The notes under the pieces are model-generated. The model saw nothing but the letters and a program-made list of their open reading frames with translations, made no database searches and had not been told where the DNA came from. From G963674955 sp963674955 (lineage in GTDB: Bacteria > Desulfobacterota > Desulfovibrionia > Desulfovibrionales > Desulfovibrionaceae): a stretch of 64,000 bases of DNA. The position numbers were made by a program, and so were the translations under genes. How positions within the stretch are numbered: the first letter of the stretch is position 1; every line of letters starts with the position of its first letter. Shown here piece by piece: positions 24,825 through 32,641 of this stretch. The DNA lies in NCBI GenBank assembly GCA_963674955.2, contig CAXXKR010000004.1:186001-250000 (forward strand), in the 5' to 3' direction.

Positions 24825-24843
24825 ATACCATACGGTATGGTAT
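24825..24843 (-). promoter_or_regulatory. Perfect palindromic operator of TetR regulator 1
   Basis: ATACCATAC at 24825-24833 and GTATGGTAT at 24835-24843 form a perfect 9-bp inverted repeat around a central G. This 19-bp size suits a TetR dimer. It lies 14 bp upstream of the preferred start codon of the TetR gene, so bound repressor would block its promoter or the start of transcription. Confidence 0.75.
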
Positions 24844-24884
24844 GTATAGAAGGCTGAAGGCCCTGTCAAGAACCTTTTGCCGGA

Positions 24885-26117
24885 TTAAACAAGGGTGACG
24901 AGCAGGATAAACGCCAGAGCCGTGGCGACAACCTTCCTGAGGAGATTCCCGTGCAGGACGAATCTGCTGATGGTCCAGCAGAGAATGGTCGTCAGGCAGA
25001 ATATGAGAACGACCTTCGCGAGTGGAGGAAATGGTATGGACATGAATAGGTATTGCAGCGGGAGTATTATGGGCAGATGAAGGATGTAAATGTCGTATGA
25101 GCTTTTGGCCAGGCTTGAATCAAGCCTGTTCGCGTGGTTCCGGCGCTTGATGTAAAAACTGAGCAGCAGTCCCAGGAAAGACATGCTGGCCAGGGCGTGG
25201 AGCGCGGCGACCATAAGGGCGTGGGCGGGTTCGCGTGGCAGCATGAAGTTTTCGGTGGGGTCCATTGTCCCCATGAACAACAATATTAAAACAATTGTCG
25301 CGCAGAGCCACTTCCAGGTGGAGCCGGGAAAATTGTCGTCCGCGAACCATTGCCTGTGATTCGCCGCCAGTCCGAGGGTGAACATGACAAGATAGAACGG
25401 GACCATGATCACTTGAATCAGGATCAGGCTTTCAATCTGCAGCCAGGCCATCTCACCGTAGATCATGTTCACAGCGCCGGAGGAAAGGGCCGCGCACAAG
25501 GTTGCAATCCCCATGCATGCGACAATGCGTGATTCTTTTCCTTGATTTTCGTTGCTCTCCTCGGTCTTTATGAGGATTTTCCAGACAGCATTTGTTGCGA
25601 CAAGGACAAGCATGAATACGAGAAGAAGGGACAGGTACCATAAGTGCCAGGGCGAGTAGTCGCCCATGTGGGCCAGTGCGGTTTCCTGAATCGAGTAGTC
25701 CACCAGGGGATATCGGAACAGGGTGGCCATCTGCTGGAGCCAGAAGTCCAGGAAACCGGGGTGTCCAGGTGTCTGGATGACCCTGACATAAGGGATGATC
25801 GGGACAAAGAGTATGCCCACGACAAGCAGTGGCAGGCCCAGCCGTTTAAGTTTCGCTAGGACAAAGCTTGCCCATGTCCTGCGCCTCAAGGATGGCAGGG
25901 CGAAATATCCGGATATGAAAAACAGGGTTGGCATGACGAAGATGACCAGTATCGTGATCAGGATGTCGAACAGCGGTCCCTTGGCAGGCTCCCGCACGCT
26001 CCACCAGACAATCATGTTGGAGTATGGGCAGGCCGCGTGCAAAAGGACAACGGCCAGGACGGTCATGCAGCGTAGGTTGTCGAGAAATGTCAGTCGGTGT
26101 TCAGGCGTAATGCTCAT
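24885..26117 (-). CDS. Acyltransferase 3-family membrane protein
   Basis: A 410-residue integral membrane protein with about ten helices, beginning HRLTFLDNLRCMTVLAVVLL with a conserved H and R pattern typical of acyltransferase family 3 (OafA, OpgC and similar). LFFISGYFALPSLRRRTW is the second signature block. Members O-acylate sugars, glycans or peptides at the membrane. It starts with an ATGA overlap with the preceding, frame-broken TetR gene, so that regulator probably controls it. The acceptor substrate cannot be inferred. Confidence 0.85.
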   Translation of the reverse strand: MSITPEHRLTFLDNLRCMTVLAVVLLHAACPYSNMIVWWSVREPAKGPLFDILITILVIFVMPTLFFISGYFALPSLRRRTWASFVLAKLKRLGLPLLVVGILFVPIIPYVRVIQTPGHPGFLDFWLQQMATLFRYPLVDYSIQETALAHMGDYSPWHLWYLSLLLVFMLVLVATNAVWKILIKTEESNENQGKESRIVACMGIATLCAALSSGAVNMIYGEMAWLQIESLILIQVIMVPFYLVMFTLGLAANHRQWFADDNFPGSTWKWLCATIVLILLFMGTMDPTENFMLPREPAHALMVAALHALASMSFLGLLLSFYIKRRNHANRLDSSLAKSSYDIYILHLPIILPLQYLFMSIPFPPLAKVVLIFCLTTILCWTISRFVLHGNLLRKVVATALAFILLVTLV

Positions 26118-26816
26118 GGCGTCTCCTTGAGGGAACAGGTTGGTTGTTGAGTGGGAATTTCACCAGCCTCCAAGGCCTTTTTCGTTTCCTCCAAGCCAGC
26201 CAACGCGAAACGGTAGATGTGTTTTGCCAAATGCTCCTGATAGGCCTGCATGCCGGGATGGTCGGGAAAGACGGCATGGAATATGGGCCAGATGAAGAGG
26301 TAATAGGTTATTTGGCCGATGATGCTGGCCAGGCAGTCTCTCAAAACGTATTCGGGAGTGTTGTCGCCCAATATCCCCCGCAGAATGGACATCAGAGCCT
26401 CGACCTGGGGTCTTATTTGCTTTTTTTGCCAGATCTTTTACAAACTCGCTTGGACGACTCATCTCGCGGATAAAGATGGCGTTCAGGTCCCGGACTATCT
26501 CGGCTTCGTCATAGGCCAGGGCGCAGTGCAGGCGTATGTAGGCCATGAGTTTTTCGTGCGGGGACGCCTTGTCGGATTGCAGGAGTTCGTCGTTGTCCCA
26601 GCGGTGTTGCAGTTCTTCGGCAAACATCATCTCCAGAATGCATTCATACAGTTTAGCCTTTCCTCCGTAATAATAATTCACGGCGTTGAGGTTGGCTGAA
26701 TCGGCCAGCTTGCATATGTCGCGGACCGTGGCTTCCTTGAATCCCTTTTCCGCGAAGACCTTGATTGCGGCGAAGAAAATTTTTTCCTTGGTCGTTGGAT
26801 TTTCAGGCAGCGGCAT
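26114..26816 (-). pseudogene. TetR-family regulator 2 (CecR/YbiH-like), frame broken in an A7 run
   Basis: The upstream frame (from 26816) gives a TetR N-terminus with helix-turn-helix ATVRDICKLADSANLNAVNY and continues to EFVKDLAKK, after which it turns to nonsense. The true continuation, QIRPQVEALMSILRGILGD through WPIFHAVFPDHPG, lies in another frame and ends at 26114. The break coincides with a run of seven T on the plus strand (26421-26427); one base fewer would join the frames as LAKKQIRPQVEAL. The whole would be about 233 residues. Its 3' end overlaps the acyltransferase start (ATGA). Slippage in the homopolymer, a strain mutation and a sequencing error are all possible. Confidence 0.82.
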
Positions 26817-27300
26817 GGATTGTCTCCTGGCGCATTAAGATTTAATGCAAAAGTTTAATATGAACAATTAATATGCATGTATTAAAACAGGAACGTGTTG
26901 TCAAGATGTCCATGGGGATAAATTTGCGGTGAGGTTGTTCGCGCCATGAGAGCGTAAAATCGGGATAAATCGGTTGCTGAAGGCGGAGTCGGCAAGCCCC
27001 GGGACCTGGTGTTGGTCTTGGAATTTAATGCGGCCTTGTGCCATGCGGCGTGATGCCTGGCTTGAATGTGCCAGCCCAATTTGATCTTGTGGAGGAGTTT
27101 CTATGCCCGTCTTTCAAAACAGAATGTTTCCATGCGGTTTGAGTCAACGTCACCTGCTGATGCTCAAACTTGGGAAACCCGAGCGGGATTAAAGAAGATA
27201 ACTGGACTAGGTGCGCAATAACGCAGCCGCCACATTGAAGCTGTCGGGAAGGTTGCCTAAGAAGATGTTCGCGCCTTTATGAGGCTGCGCGCGGATCGAT
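26817..27300. other. Intergenic region between TetR 2 and DUF2867 paralogue 2
   Basis: This 484-bp stretch separates two minus-strand transcription units. It holds the TetR-like operator at 26832-26848 and AT-rich promoter-like DNA up to about 26890. A 29-codon open frame on the plus strand (27103-27192, MPVFQNRMFPCGLSQRHLLM and on) has a good GGAGGAG eight bases upstream but no recognisable product. The rest shows no tRNA, repeat or convincing terminator. Confidence 0.5.
26832..26848 (-). promoter_or_regulatory. Palindromic operator-like site upstream of TetR 2
   Basis: GCATTAA (26832-26838) and TTAATGC (26842-26848) form a perfect inverted repeat with a 3-bp centre, 15 bp before the TetR start codon. 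The size and place suit autorepression by a TetR dimer. On the minus strand TTGTTC lies 17 bp upstream of an AT-rich -10-like region overlapping the site. Confidence 0.6.
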
Positions 27301-27801
27301 TCAGGCCCGTTTTTCAACACCCTTGCGGGCCATGCCCGCCACCACCAGGTAGTGGAAGGGGCGTATCAGGTTGTAGTAAACCGGGCCTTTCCAGTTGGCG
27401 TAGTTGACGATGGTCAGCAAATGGAATCTCGTCCCGCCGTCATTCAGAGGCTCGGCAACGGCCGCCAAACGGCAGGACAGGTGGTTGTCGTGAACCTCGC
27501 CGCACCAATGGGAATCCTCTCGCGCCGAATTCACGTTCATGAACAGGATTTTTTCACCGGGAGACAAGGGCACTTCTTCGGGCTTTACTTTGGGCCACTC
27601 GTTGTCGTTGGCCTTGAGGCCCAATAGTTTGGCTGGGATTTTACGAACCTTGTAGAGGAAAAGCATCCAGCCCGGGTGGTAGGAAAGCATGCCGGACACG
27701 AAATCACGCAAACCGCATTCACCTTCTGCGCTTACCACATGAACCACATCGGCTTTTTCGGCCAGGGTTCTGATTTCATCCGGGCAGTCTGTAATTTTCA
27801 T
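27301..27801 (-). CDS. DUF2867 family protein (paralogue 2)
   Basis: A 166-residue protein of unknown function, same length as and clearly similar to the protein at 23732-24232. Shared blocks include LRDFVSGMLSYHPGWMLFLY, SHWCGEVHDNHLSC and PVYYNLIRPFHYLVVAGM. The ATG is embedded in the stop of the alcohol dehydrogenase gene (TAATG), so it is translated with it. Proximity to an alcohol dehydrogenase and to dsbD gives no clear functional clue. Confidence 0.8.
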   Translation of the reverse strand: MKITDCPDEIRTLAEKADVVHVVSAEGECGLRDFVSGMLSYHPGWMLFLYKVRKIPAKLLGLKANDNEWPKVKPEEVPLSPGEKILFMNVNSAREDSHWCGEVHDNHLSCRLAAVAEPLNDGGTRFHLLTIVNYANWKGPVYYNLIRPFHYLVVAGMARKGVEKRA

Positions 27802-28969
27802 TACAATATTTCGTCGAAGATGGCTGAAACATCCTCTTCGGTCAGTTCCACCGGGGTGACCTCAAAGAGATGTCCCATGGTGTCGAAGGCGCATTTGGTC
27901 AGGGCCGGAATGTCATCCTTGCTCAGGTCGTAGTCCGAGAGCCTGTCTGAGCCAAGGCCTGTCCTGGCTATCAGGTCGTCCAGGGCGCGGACGAAGTCGC
28001 CGGACTCTTCGCCCATGCAAAGGGCCAAATGGTTCAGGCGCTGGGCCAGAACCGCATCGGCCTTGTCCGCAAGACGGCTGAAATAGGCTTTTGAAAGCAT
28101 GACCAGACCCAGGCCGTGGGGCAGGTTCGAGTCGAAGGCGCTTAGGGCGTGTTCCAGGGAATGTTGCGAGATGACGCGGGACAAAGCCTCGCACATGCCC
28201 GCCGCGGTGCTGGCCCAGGAAACCACGGTGCGGGCCTCCAGGTTTGAGCCGTCCTCCACTGCGGAGGGCAGGTAGGCGCTTAGGAGGCTCACTGCTTCAA
28301 GGGCCAGGGTGTCGGTCATGGGTTGGCCGGATTTGGACAGATATGTCTCCACGGCGTGGAAGAAGGCGTCCATGCCCGTGTAGGCCGTCATTTTGGATGG
28401 AACGGAGATGTCAGTTTCGGGTCGACTATCGACAGGTATGGGTAGGTCGAGTCGTTGCCGAACCCGACTTTTTCGCGTCCGCCGCTTTTTGTGATCACTG
28501 TCCAAGGGTCCGCCTCGGTACCGGTTCCGGCCACGGTTGGAATGGCCACCACGGGCAGAGCCGGGTTTTCCGGCGTTTTCTTGCCGCCGCTGCCATTTGG
28601 GATGTAGTCCCAATACCTGCCGGTGTTGGCGGCGAGAAGGGCGATGGCTTTGGCCGAGTCGATGCTGCTGCCCCCGCCGAGGCCGACGATGAAATCGACT
28701 TCAAGCTTTTTGGCCATTTCCGCAGCTTCTTCAATTTGATCCGATTCGGGATTGGCCCGGACGTTGTCGTAGAGGACGCTTTTGACCCCGTTCTCGGCCA
28801 GCAGTCCCTGGACTCGGCCCAGATAGCCGAATTTGAGCATTGTCCCGGTGCGGCCGATGACTATCATGGCCTTGTTGCCTTTGGGCAGATGCGGTGTGGA
28901 ACCCAGTTCGTTCAGTGACTCGGGGCCGAAGATGATCCTGGTGGGCAGGAAAAAATTAAATCCTTTCAT
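27801..28969 (-). pseudogene. Iron-containing alcohol dehydrogenase, frame broken by one base
   Basis: The upstream frame (28969 to about 28409) encodes the NAD-binding half of a class III alcohol dehydrogenase: MKGFNFFLPTRIIFGPESLN, GLGGGSSIDSAKAIALL and YPYLSIVDPKLT, then goes out of frame. The correct continuation SVPSKMTAYTGMDAFFHAVE and the iron-site region SLEHALSAFDSNLPHGLGLV lie in another frame and run to 27801. One missing base at about 28408-28410 would restore DPKLTISVPSKM. The full protein would be about 389 residues, normal for the family. The substrate is unknown; these enzymes often act on short alcohols and aldehydes. It follows dsbD by 9 bp. Confidence 0.83.
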
Positions 28970-28978
28970 AAAAAATGT

Positions 28979-30841
28979 TTAATTCTTTTCCAAAACTTGA
29001 TCAAGGGCCTGCTCAAGTTGCGCGGTATTGAACAGATCGCGGATCACCAGCGGTTTGTACGGATTGCCTCTGGAGAAGATTGCCAGAACCGGGATGCTTT
29101 TTCCGCCCAGGGCCTTGAGCAGTTTTTCCGCAGCGGGATTGTTCTCCGTCAAATCGGCCTGAATGAACGCCAGTTTGTATTTTTGGCTCCATTTTTTGAG
29201 GTTGGCAGGAGTGAGAACGCTTTTTTCCAGGAATTTGCAGGTTGGGCACCAATTGGCAGTGAAGTCCACGACGATGTTTTCAGTCCCCAGGCGTTTGGAG
29301 AAGGAATCGGAATCGAATTCGTTCCAGGCTGAACCCGGCCGGGGCAGTATCGCCCAGTACGCGGCGAAGGCCAGAACGGCGAGGATCAGGATTCTCAGAG
29401 TCGCTTTCTTCTGGAAGCGCTCGATGTTGGTCGTCAGTCCCCATATCCATGTGGCCAGGGCGGTGAGCCAAAGCAGGATCAGGCAGGGCACGACAAAGTC
29501 GTCCGGCAGGATGTTGATCAGGTATAGGCAGGAGCCCATGAGAAAGATGGCCACGGCCTTTTCCACGTGCGCGGTCCACGCTCCCGGTTTGGGCAGGAAC
29601 CTGACAAGCGAGGGCCTCGCGGCCATGATCAGGTATGGGGAGGCCATGCCGATGCCTATGCTTATGAATACGGCCACAATGAGGTGTGGCGGCTTGGTCA
29701 GGGTCCAGGCCAGTACACCGCCAAGGAACGGTCCGCTGCAGGGGGTGGCCAGCAGGGTGGCCAGGATTCCGGTGGACAGCGCCTGCAGTCTTGGGCGGTG
29801 AATGCCCTGGCCGAATTTCAGGTCCACCACGGGCAGATGGTAGACGCCGAAAAGGCTGAGCGAGAGTGCGAAAATGACTGCCGTCAGTATCAGCACAACG
29901 TCGGTTCGCTGGAACATTTCGCCCCAGGCCAGTTCGCCGGCTCCAAGTATCAGGCTGAGGCAGATGAAGTAGAGGATTATTCCAAGGGCGAAAAACAGGT
30001 TGTGAGACCTGAAGGTCTTTTTTCTTATTGTTTCGTCCTGGTCGGAATTGCCGGAAAGCAGGGCGGTTATCTTCAGGCTGACCACGGGCAGCACACAGGG
30101 CATGAAGTTCAGGATAAATCCGGCGAGCAGAGCGAAAAGCACGGCCGAGGCGATGTTGCTCACCTCGAGTGCGGGTTGAAAATATGTCGGGCTTATGAGC
30201 GAGTATGGGTTTGCTATGTTTTGGACATCTGAGGGCTCTTGGACTGTGTCTTTGGCATTTGAGGGAGTACTGCGTGCGGCCAGAAACAGGGGCCACCATT
30301 CCTGCTCATGGGCCAAGGGCGACTGGTCCTTGTTTATCCGGCTGCCGAGGAAAATGAATTCCGTCTCAAGGGGCAGGCATCTGGTCCGGGAGCAGAGCAG
30401 CAGGTTCAACTCGGCTTTTATGGAAAAGGGTGTGTCCGTCCAGTTTGGAATTGGAACGAATATGGGGGTTGCTTCGCTGTACACGCTGACGGTCACGGTG
30501 GGCGCGGAAAGGTCTTTCTTCAGTTGTCCGGGAGGGTAGTATACATCCAGGGGCTGCCGCCCCGGAATAAGTTGGGCCTTGACCATCGTGGGCTTTCCCA
30601 GGGTTCCCGGAGAGTTGGAATAGGTGTACCAGCCTTCGTCCGGGGTGAGGGTCAGGACCGCCATGAATTCGTTGTCCGCGTCGGCCTGCGTCCTGGCTTC
30701 TTTTGTCAGGTGGTATATCTTCCAGTCCGAGGACATGGGCACGTCCCGCTGCAGGGCCTGGGCCTGTGCGGCATAAGGCGACAGCAGGGTGACGGCTGTT
30801 AATAATATTTTATATATCAAACGGATGAATTGGTTACGCAT
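28979..30841 (-). CDS. dsbD: Thiol:disulfide interchange protein DsbD
   Basis: DsbD moves electrons from cytoplasmic thioredoxin across the membrane to periplasmic disulfide isomerases and cytochrome c maturation. The 620-residue protein has a signal peptide (MRNQFIRLIYKILL, then SPYAAQAQA), an N-terminal periplasmic domain with paired cysteines (LLLCSRTRCLPLE), a membrane domain with the two reactive cysteines (MPCVLPVVSLK and ATPCSGPFLGG), and a C-terminal thioredoxin domain with WCPTC in FTANWCPTCKFLE. I start it at 30841, where the signal peptide begins; the frame stays open 33 codons further upstream. Confidence 0.92.
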   Translation of the reverse strand: MRNQFIRLIYKILLTAVTLLSPYAAQAQALQRDVPMSSDWKIYHLTKEARTQADADNEFMAVLTLTPDEGWYTYSNSPGTLGKPTMVKAQLIPGRQPLDVYYPPGQLKKDLSAPTVTVSVYSEATPIFVPIPNWTDTPFSIKAELNLLLCSRTRCLPLETEFIFLGSRINKDQSPLAHEQEWWPLFLAARSTPSNAKDTVQEPSDVQNIANPYSLISPTYFQPALEVSNIASAVLFALLAGFILNFMPCVLPVVSLKITALLSGNSDQDETIRKKTFRSHNLFFALGIILYFICLSLILGAGELAWGEMFQRTDVVLILTAVIFALSLSLFGVYHLPVVDLKFGQGIHRPRLQALSTGILATLLATPCSGPFLGGVLAWTLTKPPHLIVAVFISIGIGMASPYLIMAARPSLVRFLPKPGAWTAHVEKAVAIFLMGSCLYLINILPDDFVVPCLILLWLTALATWIWGLTTNIERFQKKATLRILILAVLAFAAYWAILPRPGSAWNEFDSDSFSKRLGTENIVVDFTANWCPTCKFLEKSVLTPANLKKWSQKYKLAFIQADLTENNPAAEKLLKALGGKSIPVLAIFSRGNPYKPLVIRDLFNTAQLEQALDQVLEKN

Positions 30842-30876
30842 TGTTATGTTTGCTCCAAAAAAAGGATAATTTCTTG

Positions 30877-30903
30877 TTGACAATTGGTATAGCGGCGTAT
30901 AGT
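30877..30903 (+). promoter_or_regulatory. Promoter of tRNA-Lys
   Basis: TTGACA at 30877-30882 is followed by TATAGT at 30898-30903 with a 15-bp spacer, and the tRNA begins about 30 bp downstream. The spacer is shorter than ideal. The site lies between divergent dsbD and the tRNA. Confidence 0.5.
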
Positions 30904-30933
30904 AAAAATTTCTTCCGCAGGCAATGCGGGTTT

Positions 30934-31009
30934 GGGTCACTAGCTCAATTGGCAGAGCAGCGGACTCTTAATCCGGAGGTTCAAGGTTCGATTCCTTGGT
31001 GACCCACCA
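30934..31009 (+). tRNA. tRNA-Lys (anticodon CTT)
   Basis: A 76-base cloverleaf with acceptor stem GGGTCAC pairing with GTGACCC (30999-31005), discriminator A, and an encoded CCA at 31007-31009. The D arm (AGCTCAATTGGCAGAGC) and T arm (GGTTCGATTCC) are standard. The anticodon loop CTCTTAA gives anticodon CTT, reading AAG. A hairpin terminator follows. Confidence 0.95.
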
Positions 31010-31018
31010 AACGACCGC

Positions 31019-31056
31019 AAAGGGCTTGGATGAAAATCCAGGCCCTTTTCTTTTGC
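31019..31056 (+). terminator. Rho-independent terminator after tRNA-Lys
   Basis: AAAGGGC (31019-31025) pairs with GCCCTTT (31042-31048), with an inner TTGGA/TCCA extension, and is followed by a T-rich tract (TCTTTT). It closes the tRNA transcript. The remaining DNA to 31222 shows no gene. Confidence 0.75.
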
Positions 31057-31222
31057 CTGCGTCCAGATCGCCATTGCAACCATGCAATGGGATGTTCATG
31101 TTTCCTTTGTCCCCTGTGCGTTCAGCAAGGAAGTCCCTGCCAAGCATGAATACTAGCCTATTTCGGGAAGAAAACAAATTTATTGGCATTTACTCGCGAT
31201 GGAGCACGCAGTTTTTATTCCA

Positions 31223-32365
31223 TCACACTTTAACCGCGCCGCTGTTCTTTTCGGAGTTCCCCGCCAATTCGTGTAATTCACACGAGGTCAACGGGCGTTT
31301 CAGGTTCCAGGACAGTTCCCGCACCGCCTGGACAAGGCGTGGAACTTCCGGCTCGGAACAATCAAGCCCTAAGTGGTCGAGAGCTTCCAGGACGGCGGAC
31401 CGTCCGCTCTTGCCTCCGATTTCAATCCGGCGGTTTGAGCCGATGCGGCCAGGGTCGTAGGGTTCGAAAAGCTCGGGCGACTTGCTGAGGGCGTGGGCAT
31501 GCAGCCCGGATTCGCAGGAGAATATGTCCGAACCGGCCACCGCCTTGTTGCGGGGAACCGGAATGCCCGCCTTGCGTGAGACGAATGTGCAAAGTCCCTT
31601 GATGCCTTTGATATCGTAAGCATGGCTTTCCTCCTTGAACGAAAGGTAGGCGGCCAGTTCCTCGGTGGCTGCGATGCCGGAACGCTCGCCGATGCCCAGC
31701 AGGCTGGCGTCCGCATAATCCGCTCCGGACTTGAGGGCGGTCAAGGCGTTGCCCGTGGCCATGCCGAAGTCGTCGTGGCAATGCACTGCCAAATCAACAT
31801 CCAGTTCATTGCGAAATCTGCGAACCAGGCTTTCGGTTTCAGGCGGGGAAAGCAGGCCAAGGGAATCGGACAGCCGTATTCTGGACACGCCTAAGTCCTG
31901 TGCGGTCCCGGCGAGGCTCAACGCGAAGTCCGGGTCGGTCCGGGAAACGTCCTCAAGGCCGACCGATATGTATTGAAAGCCCAGAATGGAAGCCAGAAGC
32001 AATGTCCGGGTCAGCCTGCTTCTCAATCCATCGCGGTCAATGCCGAGACGGTTTCTGATGTGGGAGTCCGAGACCGGAACGCCGATGTTTATCCTGTCCA
32101 GGGACAGCGAGGACGCCTTCCTGATATCCGCCTCCCTGCACGGACTCCAGAAGCTGAGGGACGAGTCTCCGGCATGGGGCCTGACGCGCCGGACCAACTC
32201 TCCCAGGTCCTCCATCCCCACCCAGCCCAGTTCCACCTCTTCAACTCCCATGGACAAAAGCCCTAAGGCGATCCGCTCCCGGGCCGCAAGGTCGAAATAT
32301 GCCCCGAAAAGCTGTGCCCCTTCCCTGAGTGTCGTGTCTATAAGCATGTCTGCGTCCTTTTCCAT
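31223..32365 (-). CDS. nifV: Homocitrate synthase NifV
   Basis: NifV condenses acetyl-CoA with 2-oxoglutarate to make R-homocitrate, the organic ligand of FeMo-cofactor. The 380-residue protein has the DRE-TIM barrel signature MLIDTTLREGAQLFGAYF (a variant of the more usual TLRDGEQ) and the metal-binding histidines in LAVHCHDDFGMATGNAL. I start at 32365, a normal ATG with AGAAGA upstream; the frame extends to a TTG at 32401. The gene is divergent from the nif operon across a shared regulatory region, which supports NifV over citramalate or isopropylmalate synthase. Confidence 0.88.
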   Translation of the reverse strand: MEKDADMLIDTTLREGAQLFGAYFDLAARERIALGLLSMGVEEVELGWVGMEDLGELVRRVRPHAGDSSLSFWSPCREADIRKASSLSLDRINIGVPVSDSHIRNRLGIDRDGLRSRLTRTLLLASILGFQYISVGLEDVSRTDPDFALSLAGTAQDLGVSRIRLSDSLGLLSPPETESLVRRFRNELDVDLAVHCHDDFGMATGNALTALKSGADYADASLLGIGERSGIAATEELAAYLSFKEESHAYDIKGIKGLCTFVSRKAGIPVPRNKAVAGSDIFSCESGLHAHALSKSPELFEPYDPGRIGSNRRIEIGGKSGRSAVLEALDHLGLDCSEPEVPRLVQAVRELSWNLKRPLTSCELHELAGNSEKNSGAVKV

Positions 32366-32385
32366 ATTCTGTCTTCTTTTTCTGA

Positions 32386-32400
32386 GCAGGATTGATACCA
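32386..32400 (-). promoter_or_regulatory. Possible sigma-54 promoter of nifV
   Basis: On the minus strand TGGTATCAATCCTGC has GG and GC exactly 10 bases apart. The -12 box is CTGC rather than TTGC, and the -24 box keeps TGG. The predicted start is only about 10 bp before the ATG, which makes for a very short leader, so this is tentative. Its distance to the shared palindromes (about 95 and 127 bp) suits an enhancer-activated promoter. Confidence 0.35.
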
Positions 32401-32462
32401 AAAAAATAACTGTATGATATTGCTTGTTTTATTGTAAAAGATTTTGTTCAGATGGTACTTAA

Positions 32463-32510
32463 TTGTATCTACCTACATTTTTGTCTTGTTCTTCTTGTCG
32501 CCTCCCACAA
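32463..32510. promoter_or_regulatory. Two palindromic activator-like sites between nifV and nifH
   Basis: TTGTA-N6-TACAT at 32463-32478 and TTGTC-N6-CACAA at 32495-32510 are 16-bp imperfect palindromes with centres 32 bp apart. They lie about 140 and 108 bp upstream of the predicted nifH start, the usual range for NifA sites, and no canonical TGT-N10-ACA was found in this gap. Similar palindromes stand upstream of nifA. Confidence 0.5.
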
Positions 32511-32584
32511 AAAATCAGCCGTTCCGATCCTGTGTTTACAAATAAAGTAAGTTAAATCAAGTATTTATATAAAATAAACAGCAA

Positions 32585-32600
32585 TGGCACATCCTTTGCC
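32585..32600 (+). promoter_or_regulatory. Sigma-54 promoter of the nif operon
   Basis: TGGCACATCCTTTGCC has a consensus -24 box (TGGCAC) and -12 box (TTTGC), with GG at 32586-32587 and GC at 32598-32599 exactly 10 bases apart. Transcription should start near 32611, about 30 bp before the nifH ATG. This is the form activated by NifA, whose gene closes the island. Confidence 0.9.
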
Positions 32601-32641
32601 ATAGGAGGCCATCGCAATGGTTGAAACAAACGGAGGACACA

